From positions 47,728-111,727 of the forward strand of contig JACPPF010000178.1 of assembly GCA_016191165.1 (NCBI GenBank): 64,000 bases of DNA, read 5' to 3'. The notes under the pieces were generated by a model. That model was not told the origin of the DNA and did not search any database. It saw only the letters and a list, made by a program, of their open reading frames with translations. Positions 1 through 8,576 of the stretch are shown here, piece by piece. Within the stretch, counting starts at the first letter, position 1. Each line of letters opens with the position of its first letter. This DNA is from Planctomycetota bacterium (GTDB taxonomy: Bacteria > Planctomycetota > Planctomycetia > Gemmatales > Gemmataceae). Position numbers and translations under genes: made by a program.

Positions 1-631
1 CCATCTCCACCAGGCAGCGTGGGATGTTCCACTTCATGCCGAAATCGAGCGCGACGACGCGGTGGGGCCTTTTGCTCCGCGTCAGCACCTGCGTGATGAA
101 CGGGCTATTGAAACCGTCCTTCCAGGCGGAGGCCTGCGGCGGCATGACGGTGCGGGCCAGGTCGCGTCCGACGATGCTGGGACAATCAAGCGCCTTTCGC
201 ACGAGGGATTGGTCATTCAAATCGATGGTGGAAAGCACGCCGCGCATGGCGCCGCGCACGCGGATGCGCCGCACCAGGGCGCGGGTGTCGATGCCTTCCA
301 GCCCGAGGATGCCGTGCTCCGCGAGGTAGCCGTCGAGTGTTTGGTGGGAGCGAAAATTGCTGGGGATGCGGGTGCATTCGCGGACGATGAAGCCATCGAC
401 CTGGGGCAACTTCGACTCGCGATCCTCGTCGTTGATCCCGTAGTTGCCGATGAGCGGATAGGTCATGGTTACGATTTGTCCCGTATAGGATGGATCGGTA
501 AGAACTTCCTGGTATCCGGTCATGCTGGTGTTGAAGACGACCTCGCCGGAGGTTTCGCCTTGGGCGCCGAAGCCGCGTCCGCTGAAAACGGTCCCGTCTT
601 CGAGCGCGAGCTTTGCGGGGATGCTGGCCAT
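1..631 (-). CDS. carA: Carbamoyl-phosphate synthase small subunit, 5' part (gene runs off the window)
   Basis: The translation starts MASIPAKLALEDGTVFSGRGFG and continues through the typical CarA N-terminal domain (GEVVFNTSMTGYQEVLTDPSY, then QIVTMTYPLIGNYGIN, then LEGIDTRALVRRIR). About 210 codons are present. They end at VALDFGMKWNIPR, where the class I glutamine amidotransferase domain begins, so the catalytic Cys/His part lies outside the window. CarA supplies ammonia from glutamine to CarB to make carbamoyl phosphate for pyrimidines and arginine. The ATG at 631 fits the conserved start. It lies 51 bases downstream of the sugar permease on the same strand, with no functional link to it apparent. 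Confidence 0.93.
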   Translation of the reverse strand, partial: MASIPAKLALEDGTVFSGRGFGAQGETSGEVVFNTSMTGYQEVLTDPSYTGQIVTMTYPLIGNYGINDEDRESKLPQVDGFIVRECTRIPSNFRSHQTLDGYLAEHGILGLEGIDTRALVRRIRVRGAMRGVLSTIDLNDQSLVRKALDCPSIVGRDLARTVMPPQASAWKDGFNSPFITQVLTRSKRPHRVVALDFGMKWNIPRCLVEM

Positions 632-682
632 CGATGGTCCTCGCCGGGGTTGTTTTACTCCATGATATGGAACGCGATCCGT

Positions 683-1669
683 TTAGCCGCTCGCCCTGGG
701 CGAGCGTGCATAACGAAAAAACAGCGCGCGCCAGCCGACACCGCGGCGCATCTGCTCATCGAAGATCACACACAGAAGCAGCGCTCCGCCGACGACCGTG
801 GGCTCCAGGGTGCTGGGGATTTCCCACATATTGGTCAAGTTCGGCAGCAAACGCATGATCGCCGTGCCGATGAGGATGCCCAGCGTCGAGCCTTCACCGC
901 CGCGCAGACTGCAGCCGCCCAGCACGGCGCCGGCGATGGCGTACAGTTCCAGCGTTTCGCCCGTCTTGGGGGGTTCGACCGAGTTGTAATGGACGACATG
1001 CATGAGGGCGTAAATCGATGCGAACATCGAACAGAGGACATAGGCGAGGATCTTGTAGAAATTGGTGTTGATCCCGGAATAGGCCGCGGCACGCTCGTTG
1101 CTGCCGATGGCGTAGAAATACCGTCCGTGGACGGTCAGGTGCAGGAACACGCTGGCGAGGGCGAACAAGATCAGCAGGAACCAGAGATAGATCGGTATTT
1201 CCAGCACCGAGCCGCGGCAGAAATCGGTGATTGGCTTGACGTGGGTCACGATGAAAGGAACCTCGTCGTCCATCACCCAGCGTGCGGCTCCGCGATAGAG
1301 AAACAGGCCGCACAAGGTGACGACGAATGCCTGAACGCGAAAGTAGGTAACCAGGAAACCATTGACGAAACCAACCAAGGCTCCCAACATCATCACGAGC
1401 ACAGCCGCCACGGGTATGGGTAAAGGATATTCCTCGTTCAGAACCAGCTTGCAAAAGACACAGGCGCACAGGCCGACGACGGACCCGATGGACAAATCCA
1501 CGCCCCCGGCAATGATGAGCAATCCGGCGCCGAGGCACAAGATACCTTCCAGACCGATGCGTTGCCCTAGGTTTCGCCGATTGTCAGCCCAGCTGTCCGG
1601 ATCCAGCGCGAGCAGGATCAGGCCATAAAGGGCAAGCATGAAGAGGAAGATGCCCAGGAGCTTTTTCAT
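683..1669 (-). CDS. Sugar ABC transporter permease (RbsC-like)
   Basis: A 328-residue, very hydrophobic protein of the branched-chain/ribose-type permease family (BPD_transp_2). It has the hallmark AGGVDLSIGSVVGL segment near residue 55 and the C-terminal GAVLGGCSLRGGEGSTLGIL cytoplasmic-loop motif that docks the ATPase. It would form the inner-membrane channel of a ribose/galactose-type importer. Its ATG overlaps the stop of the ATPase gene by four bases, so the two are translationally coupled. Length is normal for the family. The sugar cannot be told from sequence. Confidence 0.93.
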   Translation of the reverse strand: MKKLLGIFLFMLALYGLILLALDPDSWADNRRNLGQRIGLEGILCLGAGLLIIAGGVDLSIGSVVGLCACVFCKLVLNEEYPLPIPVAAVLVMMLGALVGFVNGFLVTYFRVQAFVVTLCGLFLYRGAARWVMDDEVPFIVTHVKPITDFCRGSVLEIPIYLWFLLILFALASVFLHLTVHGRYFYAIGSNERAAAYSGINTNFYKILAYVLCSMFASIYALMHVVHYNSVEPPKTGETLELYAIAGAVLGGCSLRGGEGSTLGILIGTAIMRLLPNLTNMWEIPSTLEPTVVGGALLLCVIFDEQMRRGVGWRALFFRYARSPRASG

Positions 1670-3201
1670 GTACGGACGCCTCCGGTCGCCAGGTGCATGA
1701 TCGCCTCCTCGGAGAGCGCCGCGCGCTCGAGTTCGCCGGCCACCGCGCCCTGGTGCATGACGAGAACCCGATCACTCATGCCGAGAATCTCTTCGAGATC
1801 GCTGGAGATCATCAGCACGGCCGCGCCTTGCCGGGCCAGTTCATCCATCAGGGCGTAGATCTCGCTCTTGGCGCCGACGTCGATGCCGCGCGTCGGCTCG
1901 TCGAGGATCAACAGGCGCGGCGTCCGGCTGAGCCATTTCGCGAGGACTACCTTTTGCTGATTACCGCCGGAGAGGTTGCCAACGATCTGCGTCGTGCCCG
2001 GGGTGCGCACCCGGAAGCGATCGCACATAACCTGCGCGAGCCGGGCCTCCTGCCGGAAATGAACGAATCCGAAACGGCTGACGTCCTGAAGCACCGCGAT
2101 GCTGATGTTGTGCTTGACGTTGTCGTCCAGGATCAAGCCGTCGATGCGGCGATCTTCCGGAATGAGGAAGATGCCCGCGCGAATGGCGTCAGCCGGCCTT
2201 CCAAGCCGGATCGGTTTCCCATCGATCGCGATCGTCCCGGCAATCGACCGACGCACGCCAAACAAGGTTTCGGCCAGTTCCGTGCGACCTGAACCCATCA
2301 GGCCGGCCATGCCAACGATTTCCCCGGCGCGAATTGCAAACGAGATGCCCGGTTGCCGGGCGGACCAGCGGAGGCCCTGGACCTGGACGCGCGGCGCATC
2401 CACCTGGCCGGTTGCGCGGCCCGGCTCGCCAGAGGATGCTTCATGGCGCTGACGATGGAAAAATTGCTTCAATTCGCGGCCCACCATCAGGTTGACGATG
2501 GCCTGATGGCAAATGTCGGCACGCGGCAGTTCGCCGGCGTTTCTCCCATCGCGCAGGACGACAACCCGATCCGCGATCTTCTCAACTTCCTTGAGGCGAT
2601 GGGAGATGTACAGGATGCCGATACCGTCGTCCTTGAGTTCGCCAAGCACCGCGAAAAGGCGTTCCGTCTCACTTTCGGTGAGGCTGGATGTGGGTTCGTC
2701 GAGAATCAACACGCGTGACGACAGCGACAACGCCCGGGCGATTTCGACCAGTTGTTGCTGGCCAATGGACAGGTCGCGGACGAGGGCGCGCGTGTCGGTC
2801 GTTAGCCCGAGCCGGCGAGTGATCCGGGCCGAGTCGTCATGGATGCGGCGGCGGTCGATGAAGCCGAGGATACCGCCCCAGGTTGGTTCGCGGCCCAGGT
2901 AGATATTGCCGGCGACATCGAGATGTCCCGCGAGATTGAGTTCCTGGTGGATCAGCACGATGCCAAGGTGCTCCGCTTCCTTGACACCACGGATCGAAAC
3001 GGGACGGCCGTCCAGAGCGATCGTCCCGGCATCTGGCTGGTGGACCCCGGCGAGAATCTTCATGAGGGTGGATTTGCCGGCTCCGTTCTCGCCGACCACC
3101 GCGAGGATTTCACCCGGAGCCAACTCAAGGTTGACCTTGGCAAGCGCTTGCACGCCGGGAAACGCCTTGGAGACCCCGGTAACGGTAAGAAGAGGTGGCA
3201 T
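1666..3201 (-). CDS. Sugar ABC transporter ATP-binding protein (RbsA/MglA-like, two ABC domains)
   Basis: A 511-residue protein with two ATPase domains. The N-terminal domain has Walker A GENGAGKST (residues 37-45), signature LSIGQQQLVEIARAL and Walker B LILDEPTSSL. The C-terminal domain has the degenerate Walker A GLMGSGRTEL, signature LSGGNQQKVVLAKWL and LLILDEPTRGIDVG. The degenerate second P-loop is normal for RbsA/MglA/XylG proteins. It energises import of a monosaccharide. The gene lies between the binding protein (23-base gap) and the permease (4-base overlap), forming a three-gene transport operon. Confidence 0.95.
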   Translation of the reverse strand: MPPLLTVTGVSKAFPGVQALAKVNLELAPGEILAVVGENGAGKSTLMKILAGVHQPDAGTIALDGRPVSIRGVKEAEHLGIVLIHQELNLAGHLDVAGNIYLGREPTWGGILGFIDRRRIHDDSARITRRLGLTTDTRALVRDLSIGQQQLVEIARALSLSSRVLILDEPTSSLTESETERLFAVLGELKDDGIGILYISHRLKEVEKIADRVVVLRDGRNAGELPRADICHQAIVNLMVGRELKQFFHRQRHEASSGEPGRATGQVDAPRVQVQGLRWSARQPGISFAIRAGEIVGMAGLMGSGRTELAETLFGVRRSIAGTIAIDGKPIRLGRPADAIRAGIFLIPEDRRIDGLILDDNVKHNISIAVLQDVSRFGFVHFRQEARLAQVMCDRFRVRTPGTTQIVGNLSGGNQQKVVLAKWLSRTPRLLILDEPTRGIDVGAKSEIYALMDELARQGAAVLMISSDLEEILGMSDRVLVMHQGAVAGELERAALSEEAIMHLATGGVRT

Positions 3202-3224
3202 AAGTTCGTCGGTTCGTCGATTCG

Positions 3225-4289
3225 CTATCGCGCCGGCGTGACCTCGCCCATGTCGGTTTGGTCCTTGCCTGCCAGCACGTCCAGCACTCCCTGGCGGCGC
3301 TCGATCGCGTTGGTCGCGCCCATCTGGCCGACGAAAATTGCGACTTCGCCTCCGTTGGGAATTGCTTTTTTCACGAGGTCCCCGGCCGAGCGCCCGGCGC
3401 GGTAATTGTGCGTGCCGATGTAGCAGAGCCGGGCGGACGAATCCGGCAGGTCGTTGTCCACCATCACGAGCTTGATTTTTGGCGCCACTTCGGTTTTGAA
3501 GAAGTCCTGGGCATTCTTCGGCTCGTTGGGGCTGACCGCGATCCCCTTGACGCCGCTACTGATCAAATCCTGGATGATGTTGCGCTGGGTGGCGGGGGAA
3601 CTATCCTGCGGCTTGCGGAAGATGAGCTGCACGCCGAATTCCTTGGCTGCGCGCTGGGCGCCTTTCTCGGCAAAGGTCCAGAACTCGAAGGCGTTGTTGG
3701 AGACGAAAGCAACCTTGGGTTTTCCGGTTTGATCGCCCGGGTCGATCTTTTGATTGAGAATCTTGTCCACGTCGGCCTTGAACTTGTCCACGCCGTCCTT
3801 GGTGACGACCTTGTGCTCGACGAAGATCGAGTTGTTCTTGGTGATGTTGGGGATCGATTTGAGGAAATCGTCATTGCCCTTGGTGAGGAGGATCGCGAGA
3901 ATCTTGATCGATTGGAAGCCGAATTGCTCCGGATCCTGGACCACGGTTCCCTCAATGCTGCCATCCTTGATTCCCTCAAGGGTTTGCTTGTTTTCATCGA
4001 ACGCGACGATCGCCACCTTTTTGCCAGAGCCGCGCACGGCACGCAGGAGCGCCGGCGGATTGTATTCCCAGAGACCCACCAGGCAGGCGACCTTGGGCCG
4101 CTTGAGGAGCAGATCTTCGGCATGGGTCTGGCATTTGGTGGCACTGCCTTCGTCGGTCTTGGTGGCGATCAACTTGTAGCCGTTGCCCAGATCGAGATCA
4201 GCCGAAGTGCCGCCGCCGCGATTGCAGCCCGCCAGCGTGACGGCAGCGCCGATGATACCCAGGATGGCGAAGCAGGATCGCGATAACAT
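3225..4289 (-). CDS. Sugar-binding lipoprotein of the ABC importer, with circularly permuted lobes
   Basis: A 354-residue Peripla_BP_4/RbsB-type protein with a lipoprotein signal ending LAGC (Cys22). The domain order is unusual. Residues about 31-180 carry what is normally the second half: a CLVGLWEYNPPALLRAV segment, IVAFDENKQTLEGIKDG, then GTVVQDPEQFGFQS and the terminal VVTKDGVDKF. Residues about 190-354 carry what normally follows the signal peptide: KPKVAFVSNNAFEFWTFAEK, GIAVSPNEPKNAQDF, VMVDNDLP, CYIGTHNYRAGRSAGDLV and IFVGQMGATNAIERRQG. The two blocks are joined by a short linker (about residues 179-189). All parts of a complete binding protein are present once, so this is a circular permutation, not a truncation. 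It is first in the importer operon. Confidence 0.9.
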   Translation of the reverse strand: MLSRSCFAILGIIGAAVTLAGCNRGGGTSADLDLGNGYKLIATKTDEGSATKCQTHAEDLLLKRPKVACLVGLWEYNPPALLRAVRGSGKKVAIVAFDENKQTLEGIKDGSIEGTVVQDPEQFGFQSIKILAILLTKGNDDFLKSIPNITKNNSIFVEHKVVTKDGVDKFKADVDKILNQKIDPGDQTGKPKVAFVSNNAFEFWTFAEKGAQRAAKEFGVQLIFRKPQDSSPATQRNIIQDLISSGVKGIAVSPNEPKNAQDFFKTEVAPKIKLVMVDNDLPDSSARLCYIGTHNYRAGRSAGDLVKKAIPNGGEVAIFVGQMGATNAIERRQGVLDVLAGKDQTDMGEVTPAR

Positions 4290-4414
4290 GGAGAGACTCT
4301 CGACGAGGAACGGAAAGACTCAGGATGCTCTGAAGTTATCCCAAATGCCGCATGAAGCAAGCCCTGCCGCGAAAAAGCGGTGCAAAATCGCCTGGCGGCT
4401 CGCCTCATCATTTT

Positions 4415-4656
4415 CCTCGTTCCGAGGCTCCGCCTGGGAACGCACTACCCGCGAGGCTCTGCCTCGCGTCCATCTGGCGGAAGCGATTCCGGGTTCGTGA
4501 GGCAGACCCCGCAACGTCGTGCGTTCCCAGGCAGATTCCTCGTTCCGAGGCTCCGCCTGGGAACGCACTGCCCGCGAGACTCTGCCTCGCGTCCATCTGG
4601 CGGAAGCGATTCCGGGTTCGTGAGGCAGAGCCCGCAACGTCGTGCGTTTCCAGACA
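4415..4656. repeat. Two tandem copies of a ~120-bp repeat
   Basis: Copy 1 (4415-4533) and copy 2 (4538-4656) are nearly identical and lie 123 bases apart. Each starts with a short palindromic motif (CCTCGTTCCGAGG), followed by CTCCGCCTGGGAACGCAC and a conserved tail. The repeats fill most of the 422-base gap between the sugar-binding protein and the next gene (4290-4711). No credible gene lies in that gap. The motif looks like a dispersed intergenic repeat of the kind common in planctomycete genomes. Confidence 0.85.
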
Positions 4657-4711
4657 GAGCCAGGGAACGAGATCGGGAATTTATTTCGCTGGTTGTCCTT
4701 GGCCACTCGCT

Positions 4712-5329
4712 TCAACGTTTGGTCGGCCGATCCAAGGGGATCACCGGCGGCATGGCGCTTTCCTCGGGTGGGTTTCGCAATTGACCATAGCGTAGATGCT
4801 CGAAAGGATCGGGCAGATTCAGCGGCAAAAACGGCACCGGCTCGTCCCGGCTTGGGCTCAGGTCCTTGAGCGCCACGGCGACACTGGCCTCGAAAGAGGG
4901 ATCGCCCAGCGAGGCGCGATCGGCCTTGGGCTGCGCCAGGATCGGCAGCGGCGCCGGCGCGCTGGCATCCCGCGACGGTAAACGAAGCAGCGGTTGCGTC
5001 GGCAGTTCGATTATTGCCGGCAGCGGTGTGTCATCGCGAAATCCCGCCAGCGGCACGCCTGCGCGAAGCGGAGGAGGCGTCACCACCTTGCGTGGTAAAA
5101 TCGGCAACCGCGCCGGCAGCCCCGCATAGGGCTTGAGCGGCGCCGCGATTCGCGTCACCACGCCCGACGCGGGCCACGCCACCGGCTTGGCGGTAAAACT
5201 CCCCCCAGGCGATACCCCCGCCGGCGCGACCAGTTCGGCAATGCGCTTTTCCACCTTCTCCCCCGCGCCTTGCGAAAACGCGGGCGAGCTGAGCACGGTC
5301 ATACACAAAATGGCTGATAGGTATTTCAT
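4712..5329 (-). CDS. Secreted proline-rich protein, function unknown
   Basis: A 205-residue product starting MKYLSAILCMTVLSSPAFSQ, a clear signal peptide with a likely cleavage after AFS. The rest is rich in Pro, Leu and Ala (LPARLPILPRKVVTPPPLRAG and similar), with no recognisable domain or catalytic motif, and is probably extended or disordered. It lies upstream of a tandem repeat and downstream of another exported protein on the same strand. No function is proposed. Confidence 0.7.
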   Translation of the reverse strand: MKYLSAILCMTVLSSPAFSQGAGEKVEKRIAELVAPAGVSPGGSFTAKPVAWPASGVVTRIAAPLKPYAGLPARLPILPRKVVTPPPLRAGVPLAGFRDDTPLPAIIELPTQPLLRLPSRDASAPAPLPILAQPKADRASLGDPSFEASVAVALKDLSPSRDEPVPFLPLNLPDPFEHLRYGQLRNPPEESAMPPVIPLDRPTKR

Positions 5330-5345
5330 CTTGTTTTGTCCCTAT

Positions 5346-5374
5346 CCCAGGGGTTCGCTTCGCTCGCCCCTGGG
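5346..5374. terminator. Hairpin between two exported-protein genes
   Basis: CCCAGGGG (5346-5353) pairs with CCCCTGGG (5367-5374) across a short loop. It lies in the 53-base gap downstream of the gene ending at 5383 on the minus strand. It may act as a terminator or may be one of the dispersed hairpin repeats. No clear U-tract follows, so factor-independent termination is uncertain. Confidence 0.45.
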
Positions 5375-5382
5375 CTTCCTGG

Positions 5383-6075
5383 TTATTTCTTTTTCACTTC
5401 GATCACCAACTTCACGGGGGTGCCGGTCTTGGGCAGCACCTTGGTGTTCACCTCGAGCTTCATGAACTTTTCAAAGTCAATCGTCAAATTGGTTTGCAAC
5501 ACGGTCTCCGCGGTCACGGGGAAAATCGACATCAAGGTGCCGGAATGATCGGCGCCGTAGACCTTGGCGTCCTTGTTGGGATCGGGTTGGACCATCTTGG
5601 AGCCGGTGAAACGCCATTCGATGTTCTTCGGGAAGGGCTTGCCGCTGCGCTTGTCAACCATCACCTTGTCCAGCGTGACCTTGCGAGGGAATCCCGTGGG
5701 ATCGGGGAGGATGAGGAAGACGTTGAGTGCCGGCCCTTTGGGTTCGCCCGGTCCCATCACGGGCGTTCCCGCCTTGAGTCCGAGCGATTCGAGCGCCTTG
5801 TGAACGTCGCTTGGCTTGATCGAGTCGTCCAGGGTCACGATCGTCTCGTGCGCCTTCTTCCCCTTGGGGTGGGCCCAGGTCGCGATCACTTCGAGCGGAT
5901 AAATCTCCCCTTTCAGGTGGGGCAACTTGCGTAGTGCGATCAGGACATCGATCGTGACGGTTTTCTTTTCTTTATCGACAACCAGCTTGCCGGGCCCCGG
6001 CTTCGTCTCCTGGGACGGAAGCCGCGCCGCCGAGGCGACAAGAAGGCATGACAGGACGAAAAAAAATCGCTTCAT
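5383..6075 (-). CDS. Secreted protein, function unknown
   Basis: A 230-residue product starting MKRFFFVLSCLLVASAARLPS, a signal peptide. The ATG at 6075 is preferred over the longer frame starting at 6153 because a GGAG stands about eight bases before it and the signal peptide begins there. The mature part (VDKEKKTVTIDVLIALRKLP, then YPLEVIATWAHPKGKKAHET) looks like a beta-rich planctomycete exported protein with a C-terminal LVIEVKKK. No enzyme motif is seen. Confidence 0.75.
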   Translation of the reverse strand: MKRFFFVLSCLLVASAARLPSQETKPGPGKLVVDKEKKTVTIDVLIALRKLPHLKGEIYPLEVIATWAHPKGKKAHETIVTLDDSIKPSDVHKALESLGLKAGTPVMGPGEPKGPALNVFLILPDPTGFPRKVTLDKVMVDKRSGKPFPKNIEWRFTGSKMVQPDPNKDAKVYGADHSGTLMSIFPVTAETVLQTNLTIDFEKFMKLEVNTKVLPKTGTPVKLVIEVKKK

Positions 6076-6103
6076 GGGGAACTCCATTTGATAACCCTGC
6101 TTG

Positions 6104-6141
6104 CGTTTAGCGTAAGCGCGGCGCCGTGCGGGCGCTAAACG
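6104..6141. repeat. Short inverted repeat between two genes
   Basis: CGTTTAGCG (6104-6112) and CGCTAAACG (6133-6141) form a perfect 9-bp stem with a G+C-rich loop. It lies between the start of the preceding gene (6075) and the stop of the PQQ-propeller gene (6150). GCGCTAAACGGGG recurs just upstream of the gene at 36500, suggesting a dispersed element. It could also stop transcription coming from the propeller gene. Confidence 0.6.
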
Positions 6142-6149
6142 GGGCACGG

Positions 6150-7586
6150 TCATTTCTCACCAACACACACCACGGCGGTCGCCTTGCCCGCGTAGGGCCC
6201 TTGCAGGTTGCACGTTGCGACATACAGGCGACCGCCCTGCACGACCGGACCGCCGTAGATCATTCCGGGCGCCTGGACGGCCTTGTCCTGGCCCAGGTCC
6301 AGCTTCCATTTCGCCGCGCCGGTGCGCAGGTCCATGGCGTGGAGGACGCCGCGCAAGTCGCCGGCGTACACCGTGTCCTTCGCGATGGCGGCCGGAGCGA
6401 AGAGCGGCATCTTGGCGTCGTAGATCCACTGCCGATCGCCGGTCGCGACGTCGAAGGCGCGAACCTTGCCGTCGGTCGAGGTCACGACCGCCGAGCCGTT
6501 GGCAAGGGCCGCGCACGCGATCGTGCCGCCGGTGACGGTTTTGGTCCAGCGCGGCTTGCCCGATTTCAGATCGAATGCCGCGACGAGGCCCTTGGCGCCT
6601 TTCAGAATGTTGTAGTCAAAAGCGATGGTGCTGCCCGTGACAATGACGGTGTCGCCCAGGACCGACGGCCCGCCCCAGGGGTTGAGCTTGAGCGGCGCCT
6701 GCCAGACGATGGCGCCGGTTTTCGCGTCGAGGCAGTAAAGCGCCCGGCTGCCGACCTGCTCCTTGTCGAGGAACGCGGAGGCGACGAGCACCTTGTCGCC
6801 GATGACGTTGACCGGGGCATCGACGTGCCACTTGTCCTTGCCCTGCTGCCAGGCGCGCTTCGGCTCGGCTTTGGGAAGCTGATCTTCGCTCGGCGGCATC
6901 GCGAACATCGGGTTTTGCTTTTTCTCGATCAGGTACTTCGCTTCCAGCGCCTGCCAGGCCTTGGCCATCAGTTTTTGCAGGGTCGGAAGATCGTAGGCTT
7001 TGCCGTTGATGGCAGCGTGATCGATTTCCACGCACAGGACGCCCGCCGCCCCGCCGCCGATGTAGGCCTTGCCGTCCACGATGGTCGGCGAGCCTTCGAG
7101 ATGCACGAGGTCTCCCGGAACCGAATGCCGCCAGAGCGGAGCGCCCAGGGTTGCTTCGAGGCAATAGAGCACCGCACCGTTGGTCTGGTGCATGCCGTCG
7201 CCGAAGACGAGATAGTTCTTGAACACGCCCGGCGAGCTGACGGTGGGCAACTTCAGGTAGGGCGTCGATTTCGACCACAGCACGCGCGACTTGATGTTGG
7301 CGTCGGTGGCCAGGCATGCGAAGTTGCCGGTGTTGAACGCGCCGAGGCCTGAAACGTAAAGGCGATTACCGACAGGGACCGGCGAGGCGATGTAGTTATC
7401 CTTGGACTTGAGCGCCCAGAGCACCTTGGGCGACGCGGGGCCGGCGCCGCCGTCGGACGCGGTGCGCTGCGGGTTGGCGCGGTAGGTGGACCAGGGAGCG
7501 GGGGATTGGGCGTGGACGCTGGCGACTGGGAAAAAGGCCACCGTAAAGGCCAAGGACCACAGCAGGGATACCTTGAGTTCGATCAT
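6150..7586 (-). CDS. Exported PQQ-like beta-propeller protein
   Basis: A 478-residue product from MIELKVSLLWSLAF, a signal peptide ending SVHAQ. It carries repeated beta-propeller blades of the PQQ/WD40-like type: GAVLYCLEATLGAPLWRHSV, ALYCLDAKTGAIVWQAPL, LVAAFDLKSGKPRWTKTV, VRAFDVATGDRQWIYDAK and LHAMDLRTGAAKWKLDLG. These proteins are exported in planctomycetes and are often accessory or scaffold-like; no catalytic quinoprotein signature was seen. The start at 7586 is preferred to an upstream in-frame start (7622) because the signal peptide begins there. Confidence 0.88.
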   Translation of the reverse strand: MIELKVSLLWSLAFTVAFFPVASVHAQSPAPWSTYRANPQRTASDGGAGPASPKVLWALKSKDNYIASPVPVGNRLYVSGLGAFNTGNFACLATDANIKSRVLWSKSTPYLKLPTVSSPGVFKNYLVFGDGMHQTNGAVLYCLEATLGAPLWRHSVPGDLVHLEGSPTIVDGKAYIGGGAAGVLCVEIDHAAINGKAYDLPTLQKLMAKAWQALEAKYLIEKKQNPMFAMPPSEDQLPKAEPKRAWQQGKDKWHVDAPVNVIGDKVLVASAFLDKEQVGSRALYCLDAKTGAIVWQAPLKLNPWGGPSVLGDTVIVTGSTIAFDYNILKGAKGLVAAFDLKSGKPRWTKTVTGGTIACAALANGSAVVTSTDGKVRAFDVATGDRQWIYDAKMPLFAPAAIAKDTVYAGDLRGVLHAMDLRTGAAKWKLDLGQDKAVQAPGMIYGGPVVQGGRLYVATCNLQGPYAGKATAVVCVGEK

Positions 7587-7630
7587 CGATTGTTTCTCTT
7601 GGAATTCGTTCGCCTGATGCATCTGTTAAA

Positions 7631-8020
7631 TCACGGATCCGGTGACACCATAGCAACCGAATCATTTGACAACCATTGCTCAATCCTATCAATCAAAGTC
7701 AGTTCCACGGAACGAGACCGTTCCGGATGCACGGTCCCGCTTGTACCAAATACGAGGACAATTTTGATTCGTCTTCCATGCCACGTTTTTTGAACAAACG
7801 GAGGATCGCTCGGCTCAACAAGGAATCGCCCTTGCCACGGCCGCACGTCGTCCGCAGGGCGGCCAAGCAATGCAACGACGTTTGTTTCAGACATACCCAC
7901 GTCGATCGTCGAGAAATTCCGCACCGTGATCTGATCCCTCCAAAACAGTGGCGCCACGACCAACAGGAGAAGGAGGATCAGGGTAAAGACGCCGCTCACA
8001 ATCCACCAACGGCGTTTCAT
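7631..8020 (-). CDS. Small membrane-anchored protein, function unknown
   Basis: A 129-residue product with one N-terminal membrane segment (WWIVSGVFTLILLLLLVVAP) followed by a soluble domain with DVGMSETNVVALLGRPADDV. That phrase resembles the start of SmpA/OmlA-type folds (GMTxxEVxxLLGxP). The rest (VQKTWHGRRIKIVLVFG, then VELTLIDRIEQWL) fits a small beta-rich domain. The resemblance is to a short motif only, so the function remains unknown. Confidence 0.65.
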   Translation of the reverse strand: MKRRWWIVSGVFTLILLLLLVVAPLFWRDQITVRNFSTIDVGMSETNVVALLGRPADDVRPWQGRFLVEPSDPPFVQKTWHGRRIKIVLVFGTSGTVHPERSRSVELTLIDRIEQWLSNDSVAMVSPDP

Positions 8021-8059
8021 CGTTGTCTCTTTGAAAAAATGTTTCGTTGGTTATTTCTT

Positions 8060-8566
8060 TTACACGGGCACGCCCGAGCGAAGGAAATAGACCATCGCCC
8101 AAATGCGATCGGTTTCGCCGCGGTCAATTACCTCGACCGGCTTCAAGCCGCCGAAGGCCGGATTGGGATTTTGCAGCCATCGCCCAAGCGCGTCGCTGAT
8201 GATGACTTCTTCGATGGCATTGGTGAGCCGCGATATTTCGTTTAGGCGGCGCGCCACCGCTTCGGTGGGGGTAACGCCGCTTTCCAGGGTCGCCAAGGTT
8301 CGGACTGAAAGACCAAGTAATCGGGCAAACACTGGCTGACCGAGTTGCAATCGTTTCCGAAGCTCAAGGGCCAGATTTTCGTTTGGCACGACGGCTTTTG
8401 CGCTTGCGGCATGCGGCATGGTCTTGGCTTTGCGGCGTTTTTTGGCCTTTTTTTTGGCCTGAATTTGAATGGCCATGAGCAGACTCGCTTTCAAGGGCTT
8501 TTGCTCCCAATATTTTTCCATTATCGCAGCCTGGATCCTCGGAGGCAAGCAATTTTGCATGTCCAA
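8060..8566 (-). CDS. Xre/MbcA/ParS-type antitoxin of a RES toxin
   Basis: A product of up to 168 residues. The C-terminal two thirds contains a helix-turn-helix (RKRLQLGQPVFARLLGLSVR then TLATLESGVTPTEAVARRL) and a DUF2384-like tail with IISDALGRWLQNPNPAFGGL, which in this family contacts the RES toxin. The N-terminus carries a basic tract (KKKAKKRRKAK). The longest frame opens with TTG at 8566, and in-frame ATGs exist further down (8560 and later). No clear ribosome site decides the start. It lies 10 bases after the toxin gene, so the toxin comes first. Confidence 0.85.
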   Translation of the reverse strand: MDMQNCLPPRIQAAIMEKYWEQKPLKASLLMAIQIQAKKKAKKRRKAKTMPHAASAKAVVPNENLALELRKRLQLGQPVFARLLGLSVRTLATLESGVTPTEAVARRLNEISRLTNAIEEVIISDALGRWLQNPNPAFGGLKPVEVIDRGETDRIWAMVYFLRSGVPV

Positions 8567-8576
8567 TTACATGCAT

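Noticed and set aside
62..1423. Long plus-strand open frame (453 codons)
   Set aside because: It lies opposite carA and the sugar permease, both clearly coding on the minus strand, and has no domain or signal. It is a high-G+C shadow frame.
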